From Saxidomus purpurata (taxonomy: Eukaryota; Mollusca; Bivalvia; Venerida; Veneridae), in assembly GCA_022818135.1 (NCBI GenBank), contig JAFMSR010000010.1, forward strand, positions 16,185,222 through 16,249,221: a DNA stretch of 64,000 nt, read 5' to 3'. The notes under the pieces were generated by a model. It ran no database searches. It saw only the letters and a program-made list of their open reading frames with translations, and had not been told where the DNA came from. Positions 13,725-26,000 of this stretch are shown piece by piece (position 1 is the first letter of the stretch; each line of letters opens with the position of its first letter). The translations under genes were made by a program, and so were the position numbers.

Positions 13725-13975
13725 TCACCTTGCACAAAGTGCAATGGTGAAGTTTTGGAAACACACCGCCCGGCTTTCGTCGTACGGGTAGGTCGTCGGT
13801 CAACCATTTTCTTCAAACGACATCTCCTTTGAAACCACTTGCCATGTTGATAAACCTTGAAAAACATTTCTTCTCCCAAACTGCAAGGCCCGGAGCTAAG
13901 ACTTTTGTCGTGTAACAGTGTCTGGTAAACCTCTAGAATGATAAAAGCGTGATCCATAGTCAACATTTGCTCCGC
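13725..13975 (+). mobile_element. Family F5 fragment
   Basis: Starts with cagctcaccttgcacaaag, a decayed 5' hairpin, then a gtcgtcggtcaacc leader and the F5 phrases gacatctcctttgaaaccac, ctgcaaggcccggagctaag and ggtaaacctct. The 3' terminus is missing. Confidence 0.65.
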
Positions 13976-14955
13976 CTAAGGGTTTACCTGATTTATTTAG
14001 ACTTCTAAGGAAAGACTTTTAGAAGTTTCTACTTTCACTTTGTATTTTTTTTTACTGTTGTTGACCTTATGTTACGAGCGATTGTAACTAGGCGAGTGAT
14101 ATATTCCTTGAAATATTTCTTAGTAAATCTGATCTTAATCGATTTGCTTTTACGAAGGAGTATCTCCTACCGTGTATTTAGCATCATAGAAAGGATTCAG
14201 TTATTAAATTCTTGTTATAATCAAACACCTTTCTCTTCAGCTCTTTGATAGCATTCTCATAGAATATTCACGACATCTACCTCTGACTCTGCTTCGATCG
14301 GCATGACTCTGCTTCGATCGGCAATATTTCTTTGATAATCCTACCGGGGAATGGGAAATAGTCTTATTGATTTATAGTGGTTTAAAGCTATTAAACTGTC
14401 TTCTCAATATCTAAAGAATTTGTAAGTCGACTATCACCAAAGTGTTTTCTCTTTTAAAAAATATTTCTCGTTCGTCGTAATTAAGAGAGGCATGTCGGTC
14501 CCGTCAAAACAGTTTAGGCGCACATTTTTTGTTTAAATTCATTAATAATGCTTTCCCGTAAATATGTTTTAGACTTTGTATAAGTAGCGCAGAGTAACAA
14601 TATATGCAACAATATTTTTAATGATTGGCCTAAAATAATGAATACCGGTCAGAAGACTACCTTGGTCACTTGGTAAACCATTCTGGTGCCTAAAGTCACT
14701 AAACCGTGTATTGCACCGTACCACGTAGAGAAAGTAATAAAAAGCAAAAAACTCGTGCAGAATAATGATGACAAGTGTGTCTACACAAAGGGTCAAACTA
14801 CTTGATACTCTAGGTACCGGTATATACAAATGTATATCGTTTCTGCTATTTACATTGAATTTTAAGTTCTTGTGATCATGGTACGACTGACAAAAGTTCA
14901 GATGGGTTAGGCTATTACATTGTTAATGCAAGGTCAGAGGTAACAACAGGTTGCT
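13976..14955. other. No gene recognised
   Basis: AT-rich, with one perfect 20 bp tandem duplication (listed separately). A minus frame at 14569-14829 (86 codons) is rich in Y, F, I and V and has no recognisable features. Confidence 0.4.
14284..14323. repeat. Perfect 20 bp tandem duplication
   Basis: TGACTCTGCTTCGATCGGCA occurs twice head to tail, at 14284-14303 and 14304-14323. Its GC is well above the flanks. Confidence 0.9.
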
Positions 14956-15150
14956 ATGCAGTTCAGTGTGAATGCTTCCACATATAACCTGTTGTCCGTC
15001 GTTCCAGATAAACTGGAAGGGTTTCCGACTGACTTCGATCGGGACGAGACAGCCACTTTTACTTTGCGATATTGTCGAGTACCGTCAAATGTGCTTCAAT
15101 TACTAATGAATTATTGGTCAAAATGTAATGACATTTGGATAGTTTGTTGA
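14956..15150 (+). CDS. Candidate coding frame, unknown product
   Basis: 64 codons from ATG at 14956 to TGA. The ATG lies inside GCTATGCAG, which could also be an acceptor (GCAG|TTC) for an internal exon. The first 40 codons are notably GC-rich for this window and encode a balanced peptide with DKLEGFPTDFDRDETATF. The last 20 codons fall back to AT-rich sequence, so a donor near 15072 (CGA|GTACCG) is possible. No domain is recognised. The GC lift supports coding, but length alone is not significant. Confidence 0.28.
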   Translation: MQFSVNASTYNLLSVVPDKLEGFPTDFDRDETATFTLRYCRVPSNVLQLLMNYWSKCNDIWIVC

Positions 15151-16914
15151 TTGCAGACGGGATTTTTTTATATGCGTATAAATTATTGTATATTATCAAA
15201 CACATCACTAAAAATCACCTCAAATGTTTACTCTGTGTTTCTTTATCCTTTCAGTACATGTTGAATGTTACATAATTATCAATCTGTCATCACAAATAAC
15301 ATTTCTGTCGCAATAAGTTTGAGGCCAGATTACAAATTGACTGGACTATCTCAGTACACTGTTAAATGAGGACATACGTGAGACTAATTTATTCCAGTCA
15401 CTTAACCTTAAGTTACCTGTACAATGAGGGTTTAAATTACGTCAATGGAATTTTGACAGTGAATTTAACTTGGACTTCCATTCTTATATTTCGAGTGCAA
15501 GATATTTCAGTGTTTATCTATGTCAAACAAGTTTAACTATTCTTAATACATACCAAAATTGATTGACAAATTAATTCATCTACAATAAATGAATTTCGAG
15601 CTCGTTAACGAGATCTCCCTTTAAGTTAATGAGGAATAAAACCTTGAGTCTTTTTTTGTCGGATTAAAGTCATGAGGGAGTGTCAAAAGCTGATCATTTC
15701 TCCTTATGCTGGCGTTGCTGTCGTTTTTATGAAAATGTTGTCATGATAATGAGTAGAAATAAGGAGCTTTGTTAACATTGATTCAGCCTGTGATGAGAAA
15801 TTCTTTTCATGGTAACGTTATTACATTATTTTTAGTCAGAAAGGTGCAGTTCGTCAAATTTCTATTCGAAAATAGAGATACATGGTGTATTAGAACATTT
15901 TCTTTGAATAAAAATGTAAATGTACTGGTCAGAAGGACAGCTGTAGTACATGTTCCTTTTTCTGTACTTCCTAACTAAACAAAAATATAAGGCACGACTT
16001 TTGCATAACTTCATTGGGATGGAAGAATTTGACAAAGTTCTACTTTTGAATGGAAAGAATGCCATACCTTTAGCTAAACACTCAATCCTATGAGAGGAAA
16101 CTTCATCTTATAACTTACACCACTCCCTTTATAAGATGTATAACCTTTGGTCCCTTAATAATAGCTGGATCGCCTGACCTGCATGAATGACTTGCAGTCA
16201 GAGATGGTTCCTTTGCTCTATCTGTGTACAATAGTACGCAAGTCTGACCTTTTCTATTAAACTCATTTTATGTCTGGAAATAGAATTTTAGTTTTCTTCT
16301 TACAACTTTTCAAACCATTAAAGAGATGGTCTACTAGCTCTATATAGCTTTTCAAACTTTCAAAAGCTTCTGTTTGCATTTGTTCACTGCTTTATTAGAA
16401 GAAACGGGTAACAAGATGACAACATTTGCTTTTTAACTGTTCCATAAGATACAAATGTAACATAATAAAACATTTATTTATAAAACTTAATACTACCTTA
16501 TTCAGGAATAAGGCCTTAATGCGATCGAGGCTGAATATGTGCTGAATATGTTTTATTTCCCTTTTGGTCATGACACTTGAGGACTCATGTCTTTTGAAGT
16601 ACATTATGTAGCAATTTTCGTCTTAATTGTATATCACTATATAAATAAATGCTTTATTGGCGACTTCCTCACTTTTAATTAATCCTGTCTAAGCATGTTT
16701 TATGCTGTATTTCTCCAGCTGTTTTCATCGCTGTGATTTGATTTTGTTTATTGGTGAGACTTTATGATAAGTGCCTTGAGTAACATGTCTTATTTTCGAA
16801 TATGACAGTGAATTGTATCACAGTTGCCTTGTTTCTTCCTAGTATGATGCATATACTGTAGCATATCTTATTACCTATATAATTCATTTAGTGATTAAAT
16901 TTGTTTTATGCTTG
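15151..16914. other. No gene recognised
   Basis: AT-rich. A frame at 16165-16260 opens right after a TAG that could be an acceptor and reads LDRLTCMNDLQSEMVPLL, but it is only 31 codons. Near 15715-15760 are phrases shared with the old segments at 7345 and 38690. Confidence 0.35.
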
Positions 16915-17744
16915 ATAAAGTTTAAAAAGAAATATCGTTTAATAAGAAAAGTTGGACCTGTCAGTTGCATTTTATCTTGGTGTCATCTCCTTCAAGAAGC
17001 GTCGAAAAATAAAACGATTCCGTATATGCATTTTGGCAAGACGTTCATTATACAACTGGAACAGAGCTGTGCTTACTGTCTGCTACTTTAATTGATTTGA
17101 GGCGTGTGTGTATGTAATTCCTTTGTCCGGCTTAATTAATCGCATTCGTTATTTGAGTACATGATGATTTTCTGTCAAGTTCAAGTGATTCATTATAATT
17201 GAGTTTATAGAAGAATTTAGCCTAACAGAAATTGGAACTTCTTTTTAGTTGATGAGGTAATGTCTCTGGTAGTCAGAGTAATATTTGGACCATAATTTTT
17301 GTTGAAACAATAGTTTCGTCCGATTCCATGTCTGCTGAACTCTGGAAATGCTTTAATCATGAAAAGGAAAAAAATGGTGATTACTTTGGACTAATTGTTA
17401 TTCGATAATCAGAATTACTTAACGAATTAATATAAATGCAGTTCTTTCGCCAGGAAAGGCACTCATGTATTAAAAGAAGATACTTTAGAAAGTTGCATAA
17501 AACGATAATAAACTGGAAAATTTACTAACCTGAAAGAATATCTCCTTGTTATTTAGTCAAACTTGCCCCGAAGTGTTCTTAGTGATGTTTTATGGTCGTT
17601 TAATATCCGTAGGCATTCGTCACCTGTTGTATGTTGTCAGTTGTTCGTTGTCGGTCGTAAAAGTATTTACATCGACATCTTTTGTAATAACACAACTTCA
17701 GCCAATCCCATAAAAACATTCATTAAAATGATACTGCATGCCGG

Positions 17745-18172
17745 CGTCAAACATTGGTTTCCGTTCAATAACTTTAGTTAAGAGCGACCAATTGCAATGA
17801 AACTTGGTTGTGTAGGCAGCATGCGTGGAGAGGCAGCTTGGCCTTACATTTGGGATTACTAGGGTCAAGGTCAAGGTCACTGTTACTAAAAAAAGGAAAA
17901 ACGGCTTCCGCTCAAAAACTCCATTTAGGGGTGACCAATTGCAATGAAACTCGGTGTGTAGGTAGCTTGCGTAGAGAGAAAGCTTGGGATTCCATCTGGG
18001 GCCACTAGAATCCAGGTCAAAGGCACTGTTACTAAAAATAATAAAATGGTTTCCGCTCAATTTCTTGTGTAAGGAGTGACCAATTGTAATGAAACTTGGT
18101 GTAAAGGTAGCTTGCGTGGAGAGTAAGTTTGGTGTCACTAGGGGCAAGGTCAAGGTCACTGTTACTTCACAG
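17745..18172 (+). mobile_element. Tandem-unit array, family F7
   Basis: Three units of 145-147 bp marked by gaccaattgcaatgaaac at 17786, 17933 and 18078. They carry the TCAAGGTCA motif at 17865, 17871 and 18150. The array is absent from the matching place in copy B of the segmental duplication, so it arrived later. Clear terminal hairpins are not visible. A single related unit lies near 27470-27510 inside family F12. Confidence 0.75.
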
Positions 18173-18589
18173 TCTATTAATTTTCAAAATACAAAAATGT
18201 ATAATTTAAATTTGCTTTGTTTCGTCTTTCACTGTATTGTTACAAACGCTGCAGTCCCGCGAAAACATTAATTTGTATCTTCCTGAGTTTTGCTTCAAAT
18301 ATACTCAATCAAAGTAAACGTGATTTTGTGCATTCGGATATATAAACATCTATTTGAACTATTAATTTAGTTTGGTGACCACAATTTGGTGGTACAACAA
18401 TAAGCCATGCATTCCCCATTTACTTATTGTTCTGTTTGATTTGTTGTTTACCCGTTGGCAATAGTATGTTCTCAATATTTCTTAAGTGATAATTATCTAA
18501 AGTATGGCAAAAACAACATTGTTAGTTGAAATGCGTTTCGATTATTTAACTGGCGTTCGATCGACATGCTTGTCATTTTGGCGGTTCGG

Positions 18590-18860
18590 TGTTTGTTCAT
18601 TTTTGCAAGCGTCCGTCCGTCCCTCCGGACTGGGATCAAATATCCTAGGTTCGGATTAACATGTCTTGACTGTAAAATCCTTATGCATTGCAGGATTTTA
18701 AAATGATTTGGCACAAGTTTACTAAAATACGAGGCCGAATACATATAACTAGAATATCGTGAGCTGTAACTTATAAAACGAGTTTGAATATAAGGAAAAC
18801 TCATGGGTGTAGTGTTACATGGCGGTTTGTACCCGGTATATGGAACTATGATCAATATGG
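18590..18860 (+). mobile_element. Family F11 fragment
   Basis: Contains a gtccgtccgtccctccgg leader followed by decayed F11 phrases (cattgcaggattttaaaatgatttggcacaag). Both ends are lost. Confidence 0.5.
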
Positions 18861-19974
18861 GTCTTACTAAATGTCCCCCAGGGTATCAGATTGTTATATG
18901 TGTGTTGAAATTAAATTAATTACAAATACTTTTAGAAGTTATTTCAGCATAAACACTTGCTGTCACATATTCTGTTTAGTCCAGGAACCAAAATGTGTGC
19001 GTACACTTATTTTATCTAGCGAATTGCAATACGTACAATAAAGAAAACGGAAAACTCTGTAGACGATGAACGGTTGAATATCAACTTTGGTTTGAAAAAA
19101 TTATGATGAACAAAAAGAATCATTTCTATGCTAAACGTAAAAGAACACCTGCATGCAAACTATTGGAAACGTTGTCATTTGTGAACTCGTGTCAAAGCGA
19201 TGTTTATATTCGCAACCATGAATTTTCATCTTGTTATTTTTCGTGCTTTAAGTTGATAACTCAGAAGCAGAAAGAACGTCTCCACAAACTGCACAAGGTG
19301 ATTTAAACATGCAGTGGGATAAAACACAATGATAAAAAAAAACAATCACTTATCTATTTTCGTTTTCATGAATTTCCTACATTTTAGTCCGTCTAACTTT
19401 AAGACCTGACTAATCTATCTAACCGGAACACGTTCAAACCCTTGAATTTACGTTTAAGAATCTTCGATAGAGATTAACGTAGTACAATGTACACGCCTAA
19501 TGGACACCATTTCAAACTTTGATAAACTTCGTGTGCAAATTTTAAAGACATTAACAGATTAGTGTGCAGAGTTTAAAGACATTAAGATATTATTTCGATG
19601 TTTTGCTGCCATACCCCACTTCAGAAATATTGGCTTTATTCAATATTACACAGAAAAGTTAAAGTTAGGTATGTCCGCAAGTATTTATGTTTTTGTTCTA
19701 TGTTCCAGAATGTATGACAAGCAATGCAGCAATACACGGGTAACAAAAACATGAAATAATGCAAACAATAGGGGATGCAATTTACCTAATTTTGCCTAGA
19801 AACATGTAACACAAAAAATTACAAATGTATAGCAAAATATTCAGAGAAGGAGTATCACTACTGATTATGGAACTTTTATAAATAATATTATGTGAACTGG
19901 AATATAAGAAAAAATTATAGTAATTTACCGTCTGTCTTTTTTGAGATATTTATCTTTTGAAAATGAGCGAGGCC
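18861..19974. other. No gene recognised
   Basis: AT-rich. The frame at 19103-19306 ends with LITQKQKERLHKLHK before AAG|GTGATT and has a T-rich acceptor-like stretch inside (gctttaag), so a 45 bp exon is conceivable, but this is too short to support. The stretch is absent from duplication copy B. Confidence 0.35.
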
Positions 19975-20640
19975 ATTTTAGCTCGTCTGATTTTTAAAAA
20001 AATGACGAGCCATTGTCATCACTTGATTGTCCGCGTCGTCGTCGTCGTCGTTGGGCGTCGGCTTTGGTTAAGATTTGCGTTTAGGTCACCTACATGTAAA
20101 CTACCAAAGCTATCACTTGGAAAACTTGTACATCTAATTCCCTTTTTCACATTGTTTACTAAAGATGCTGAGTGTGACCTGTTATTTTAGGTAAAAACAT
20201 GAATTTCGATGGATTTTGGTCGATTTTGAGAATTGGAAATACTTTTTTCATTTCTTGTTAGATTGAATTCAAGTTTTCACAAACAAACACCGGTAATAGA
20301 ATATGTACTTCAACATAATCAGATGGGATTTTGAGTGATGCATGGGGGGGAGGTGGTACTTTAGTAATTTTGGACTTTGTCGTTTTTAGCTAGTCTGATT
20401 TTTTAAAGTTTTGCATAAAGGTCACTTGCATGCAAACTATCAAAGCTATCATTTTGAAACTTAGAATACCTGCTCACTATCAAATGTCATTAGAATGAAG
20501 GAAGAGTTTTAGAAGTTACATAACCCAGTCATGTATTTTGACTGGATTATTGTCCCTTCTTAACTTGAAAGTTTCACACTCACACACTTTGTTTGTAACA
20601 GAGAACATAATGCAACCAAACTTAGTGTATAAGACATATT

Positions 20641-20677
<37 letters not shown>

Positions 20678-20702
20678 TTTTTTTTTTTTTTTTTTTTTTT
20701 TT

Positions 20703-20776
<74 letters not shown>

Positions 20777-21095
20777 TTTTTTTTTTGGGGTTTGTTTTTG
20801 TGTTTTTGTGGGCAAGGTCAAGGTCACTGTAACTAAAAATAGAAAAACAGTAATTTATTAGATATCTTTAGTTAAGGATTTTTTTCTAAAAATAGAAAAT
20901 GGGAAAAATACAATATCTTTAGCTGCAATTGATTATTGTGACTTACCTAAGTGTCTTATAATTATTTATGAAAACCTTTTGTTGGATTTTTTTCTGTGTC
21001 AAGGTCAAGGACACTGTTACTTAAAAAAAGTAATACAAAAACTGTAAACGGATTAAATAAGACGAGCGTCCGGCACCCGCAGGTGGTGCTCTTGT
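19975..21095 (+). mobile_element. Tandem-unit element, family F6, copy 2
   Basis: Collinear with copy 1 (12296-13527): 5' folded arm, (CGT)n leader near 20038-20060, the internal partial arm copy near 20390, TCAAGGTCA at 20818 and 20999, right-hand GACGAGC complement, hairpin GCACC/GGTGC at 21073-21089 and TCTTGT at 21090-21095. Where copy 1 has a short AT stretch (about 12965-13000), copy 2 holds a 144 bp T tract. It is absent from copy B of the segmental duplication. Confidence 0.85.
20643..20786. repeat. Poly-T tract inside F6 copy 2
   Basis: About 144 bases of T with three single G interruptions. Copy 1 of the same element has only a short T-rich stretch at the equivalent place, so the run expanded in situ or is an assembly artefact. 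Confidence 0.9.
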
Positions 21096-21191
21096 AGCTT
21101 TTCAAGTAATTGTACAGCATGATAAAATAACGGAATATACAATCTTGCAAATTGACAAAACGTTCCACGTATTTCAATCTAATTTAATTAA

Positions 21192-21263
21192 AGCAATGTC
21201 GCCCACGGAGATGGAACCTAGAACCTCTTGATCTAAAAGCGGACGCTCTTCCGCTGCGCCACA
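21192..21263 (-). ncRNA. tRNA-like sequence, probably pseudogene or SINE head
   Basis: On the minus strand TGGCGCAGCGGAAGAGCG fits a tRNA A box, and about 44 bases later GGTTCCATCTCC fits a B box, so an internal pol III promoter is plausible. The acceptor, anticodon and T stems do not pair well, so a functional tRNA is unlikely. No poly-A-like or simple-repeat SINE tail was seen. Confidence 0.4.
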
Positions 21264-21403
21264 GTTCAAAATGTGCATAACTTTAAAATCAAAAGTATTC
21301 CTTATGGTCATAAAACTGGACTTTTTCATGAAGTTCATTCAGTGATGTAAGTTGTATTCGGTTCGAAGACAAAGGTAGTTTACACTAACTGAAACACAAA
21401 AAG

Positions 21404-21466
21404 CTATTGTTATTTATTTTATTTTATTTTTAAATACAAACAACTGTCGTGTATATCTATATTTTC
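21404..21466 (+). repeat. 63 bp direct repeat, left copy
   Basis: Identical to 22646-22708. The left copy is genomic flank just before the F5 element; the right copy sits inside the element's 3' region, beside two long G runs. It is much too long for a normal target-site duplication. Confidence 0.9.
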
Positions 21467-22725
21467 TTTTTAGCTCACCTGGCTACGCCAGGGTGAGCTT
21501 TTCTGATCGATGATTGTCCGTCGTCCGTCAACATTTTGATTCAAATGACATCTCCTCTGAAACCTCTAGGCCAATGTTGATAAAACTATGCAGGAATGTT
21601 CCTTGCATGAAGCTCTACCAAAATTGTTCAAAGAATTCCATTCCATGCAGAACTCTGGTTGCTATGGCAACAAATAGGAAAAACTTTAAAAATCTTCTTC
21701 TCTGAAACCACAAGGCCTAGAGCTTAGATATTTGGCATGTAGCATTGTCTAGTGGACTTCTACCAAGATTGTTCAAATTATGACCCCCGGGTCAAACTTG
21801 ACCCCGCGCAGGTGGGCCCTTAGTTTTTGCATAGGCATATATAGTAAAAACTTAAAAAATCTTCTTCTCTGAAACCACAAGGCCTAGAGCTAAGGTATTT
21901 GGCATCTAGCATTGTCTAGTAGACCTCTACCAAGATTGTTCAAATTATGACCCCCGGGTCAAAATTGACCCCGCACCGGGGGTCACTTAGTTTTGCATAG
22001 GAATATATCGGAAAAAATTAAAAAATCTTCTTCTCTGAAACCACAAGGCCTAGAGCTTAGATATTTGGCATGTAGCATTTGCTATTGGACCTCTACCAAG
22101 ATTGTTCAAATTATGAGCCCGGGATCAAAATTGACCCTGCACCGGGGGTCACTTAGTTTTACATAGGATTATATAGTAAAAACTTTAAAATTCTTCTTCT
22201 TTGAAACCACAAGGCCTAGAGCTTAGATATTTAGCATGTATAATTGGCTAGTGGACCTCTTCCAAGATTGTTCAAATTATGACCCCTGGTCAAAATTGAC
22301 GCCCCGGGGGGTCACTTAGTTTTGCATAGGAATATATAGTAAAAACTTAAAAAATCTTCTTCTCTGAAACCACAAGGCATAGAGCTTAGATATTTGGCAT
22401 GTAGCATGGGCTAGTGGACCTCTACCAAGATTGTTCAAATTATGAGCCCCGGATCAAAATTCCCCGGACCGGGGTCAGGGGTCACTTAGTTTTACATAGG
22501 CTTATATAGTAGTAAAACTTAAAAAATCTTCTTCTCTGAAACCACAAGGCCTAGAGCTTAGATATTTGGCATAGAGCATTGGCTAGTGGACCTCTTTAAA
22601 GTTTGTTCAAATTATGCGGGGGGGGGGATTTGTTTTGGGGGGGGCCTATTGTTATTTATTTTATTTTATTTTTAAATACAAACAACTGTCGTGTATATCT
22701 ATATTTTCATCTTGGCCCTCTTGTT
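21467..22725 (+). mobile_element. Tandem-unit element, family F5, copy at 21.5 kb
   Basis: Begins TTTTTAGCTCACCTGG with a strong 5' hairpin (AGCTCACCTGG with CCAGGGTGAGCT, 21472-21499), then a gtccgtcgtccgtc leader. At least six units of about 166 bp follow, marked by ccacaaggcctagagc (start near 21711, 21878, 22044, 22210, 22373 and 22545). The 3' hairpin is disrupted: a G-rich patch and a copy of the left flank (22646-22708) precede the surviving ATCTTGGCCCTCTTGTT. The matching position in duplication copy B, near 30590-30645, is empty. Confidence 0.85.
22646..22708 (+). repeat. 63 bp direct repeat, right copy
   Basis: Perfect copy of 21404-21466, embedded in the distorted 3' end of the F5 element after G-rich runs at about 22617-22644. 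It could reflect template switching during insertion or repair, or a local mis-assembly. Confidence 0.9.
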
Positions 22726-24351
22726 ATCTTATTGAAGCTTTCAGGGTCACCATAAAACTTTACTTTATAACAAACTGGTTATATCTGTAGTTTTGAAGAG
22801 GAGGTAAGCGATTCATTAACGTGAGCTTAGGTGTGCTAATGTAGCCATGGAATTAAAATATGTAAATTAAGAAAAGACTGGTACATAAAAATAGTAAACT
22901 TTTTTTGTCCAGACATCGATGTTTTACAGGACAAAACTGTGAAAAGGATCTGAAAGCAATATCTTTTTCATTAGTGCTGTTCGGTAAAACAATACTGGTA
23001 ATGAATATTCTTTATTATGTATGGTTGCAAGTCACGGAAAATGGACATTTCCTGGGGATCTTACTAGATTTAAGGGATTGCTTTGGAATAGAAAATAGAG
23101 AAAAGTGTGAAAGAGTGAAGATAATTATATGAGTTGTATAGCAGAATCATGAGATTTGGTTGATTAGAGCTTCATGTCCTTATGTCCATATTCGTGCAGA
23201 ATTTAAACACCGAGGGATGCATTTATGTGCTGAAGTGAAAAGAAATTCTATTTAATTCCAAAACAGCCATTCAGGAGGTTGGAAGAATACTAGTGTTTGA
23301 ACTGTCTGGTTTCTTAGAAAATGGATTTATTAAATACAGTGCATAGGATGTTGTTAAGTGCTATCATAGAGACTAATGTATGATGCATTTGATGTTTACA
23401 ATATACCAAAGAAAGAAGTAAACAATGAATACATAAATAGGTAATATAAAAAATCTATTACAATTGATAATGCTATCTGTCCCAAGACTTTTGCTGTTGT
23501 GCTATTAATCTATGTTTGAGTAGGAAATCCACGAGACAAGGTGTACTGTGAAATTCAAAGACTTAGTTTTGATCTCAATTGTTGCTGTAGATATTTCTAG
23601 GAAGCATTTGCTTCTACTTGAAAATCATACAATTAAAATCTAAATACAGTAACAAAATCATCCATACGATTTATAAACCATTAATCTCCGCCTCGTCTCT
23701 GTCTTAATAAAGAACAAATATTATTTTCTACTTTTTGTTCTTTTAAGGCGATATAATTCGCATTACAAGGTGATGTCTCTCTACGATAAAGGTTAAAAAA
23801 TTAAAAATTAAATGCATTATACATGAATCATTATTAGTTTTATTTATTTTCACTCCGCCTGTTATAGATTATCAATTCGAATAAGTTTCTAAATCTCTTT
23901 GATATTCATTTAAATTACAAACCTATAAACCTGTCAAAACAAAACCTAGAGAATTTGTCATCAATTATATAAGTTAATCTAAATGCATTATACTTGAAAC
24001 CAGTATAATTTACCACTACTATATAGCAATACATACTTGAATGTCACAAAACCTACTTCACACCTGTTTTTCTTTAACATATGTGTTTGTGGAGCCGATC
24101 TGGTAATTTTCGAAACGCTTGGTTGTTGTTTGTAGAATTTAGCCTTACTAATGAAGCCACACTTTCTGTGGTCATGTTTGTTGTATGAGTCTCAAACGAC
24201 AAATCCTCCTTTCCGTTTCGGTAGGCAATCAAACCCCCTATCCATTTTCAAAATCCTCCTATGAATTACTATGAACACGTTTTATTGTTAACACACAACT
24301 TTTATAGCTTTTTAAGTTAAAGTGTAACTTCGATCGACAAAAATTAATTGT

Positions 24352-25400
24352 TTTGTTAGATCACCTGGCTGTGCCAGGGTGAGCTGTTCTAATGGATTAA
24401 TGTCCGCCGTCCGTCATTATTTTGGTTCAACCAATATCTCTTCTGTAACCACTTGGCCAATGTAAATAAAACTATGGAGGAATGTTTCTTGCATGAAGCT
24501 GTACCAAAATTATTCAAAGAATTCCATTCCATGCAAAACTCTAGTTGCTATGACAGTTTCTCTGAAACTACAAGGCCTAGAGCTTAGATATTTGGACCTC
24601 TACCAAAATTGTTTAAAAGTATGAGCCCCCCCCCCCGCCCGGTGGTCACTTGGTTTGACATAGGCTTATATAGGAAAAAACTTTAAAAATCTTCTTCTCC
24701 GAAACCACAAGGCCTAGAGCTGAGATATTTGGCATGAATCATTGTCTAGTGGATCTCTACCAAGAATGTTCAAATAATGAGCCCGGGGTCAAAATTTACT
24801 CCCCTAGGTGTCACTTTGCTTTTAATAGGCTATATAGGAACATCTTCTTCTCAGAAACCACAAGGCCTAGAGCTTAGATATTTACTAGTAGACCTCTACC
24901 AAGATTTTTAAAATTATGAGCCCAAGGTCAAATTTGACCCCTCCCGGGGGTCATTTGGTTTTACATAGGCTTATATAGGAAAAACTTTAAAACAAAATCT
25001 TTTCTGAAACCACGAGGCCTAGAGCTGAGACATTTGGCATGTAGCATTGCCTCATGGACCTCTACCAAATTGATTCAAATCATGACCCCTGGGTCAAAAT
25101 CGACCCAACCCGGGGTCTTTTGATTTTACATAGGAATCACTTTAAACGTCTTCTTCTCTGAAACAACAAGGCCTTAAACTTATATTTTAGCATGTACCAT
25201 TGCCTTTTGGACCTTTACCTATATTGTTCAAATCATGACCCCCGGTTGAAAATTAACCCTTCCCGGGAGGGGGTGTCACTTGATTTCGCATAGGCTTATA
25301 GAGTGGACCTCTATGAATTATGTTAAAGTCATGACCCCTTATATTATTTGCAATTGCGGTACAGGTGAGCAATATAGGGCCATCTTGTCCCTCCTGTTTC
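24352..25400 (+). mobile_element. Tandem-unit element, family F5, copy at 24.4 kb
   Basis: 5' hairpin TCACCTGGCTGTGCCAGGG and GTGAGCT at about 24360-24384, a gtccgccgtccgtc leader, then about six units with the phrase ccacaaggcctagagc. The 3' end has the subterminal complement CAGGTGAGC near 25364 and a decayed hairpin ending CCTCCTGTTT. Copy B shows an uninterrupted empty site near 33530. Internal units are more diverged than in the 21.5 kb copy, suggesting an older insertion. Confidence 0.82.
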
Positions 25401-26000
25401 TAACATAGTCCATGGTTTATTTCTCTATGAGGTTTCGTTGCTTTTAGTCTGTCTTCTGTTGCAAAATCGTGCGCTCAACTTGTAAACAAATATGACTGAA
25501 TTTCTCTTTCGTTATTTATAGTCCGCAGTTTCGATAACATCTATGTTAGTCATATGCTTGCGTCACGCATAAGAGCAATCTCTTGTAAAGCAGAAACGGA
25601 AATGCTTTCATTTTTTTCTAAAATTGTGACTGATTTATGCTCATTTGTTGAAGGCAACGGATTGTAGGATTCACTCACGTTCAGTGAATATGTCAACACT
25701 TCATGTTACTGATGCTGGTTCTTCTAAATATTTAAAATATCAAAGTTAACAGACAAATTGTTTTCTTGTAGAATTGAGAATTAATTAGATAAACTTAGAA
25801 AAAAACCTGAATAAATGCAGACAAATTAATGACATGTTAGATGAATTATAATGATTGTTATTTGTGTGAAGCTTTTAATTGGAAAATATTCATGAAGATT
25901 TCTTTATCTGTGTAATTCTTTCAAACAGGAACTGTTGATGTGTATCTGCAAATATTGTGTTGACATTGTTGTTTATTTTTAATCTTATGTATGCAGAGCA

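Larger units (their letters stand above)
16915..26000 (+). repeat. Segmental duplication, copy A
   Basis: Collinear with copy B (27890-34050) in the same orientation. Blocks seen by eye: 16915-17740 with 27890-28735; 18190-18540 with 29860-30200; 21330-21420 with 30500-30590; 22745-23440 with 30645-31380; 23500-24180 with 31660-32279; 24190-24350 with 33325-33530; 25440-26000 with 33590-34050. The changing offset is explained by insertions private to one copy (F7, F6 and two F5 elements here; the F14 element in B). No conserved reading frame links the copies. Both are well diverged, so the duplication is old. Confidence 0.8.

Noticed and set aside
16165..16260. 31-codon exon-like frame after TAG
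   Set aside because: Too short and no consensus donor; left as a note only.
17698..18159. 153-codon minus frame, one of the longest in the window
   Set aside because: It runs through three F7 tandem units and repeats the same peptide pattern; an artefact of a unit length that is nearly a multiple of three.
20516..20861. Poly-lysine and poly-phenylalanine frames
   Set aside because: Translations of the T tract inside F6 copy 2.
22905..23132. 75-codon frame in duplication copy A
   Set aside because: Copy B carries indels and stops at the same place, so the frame is not conserved even though the DNA is similar.
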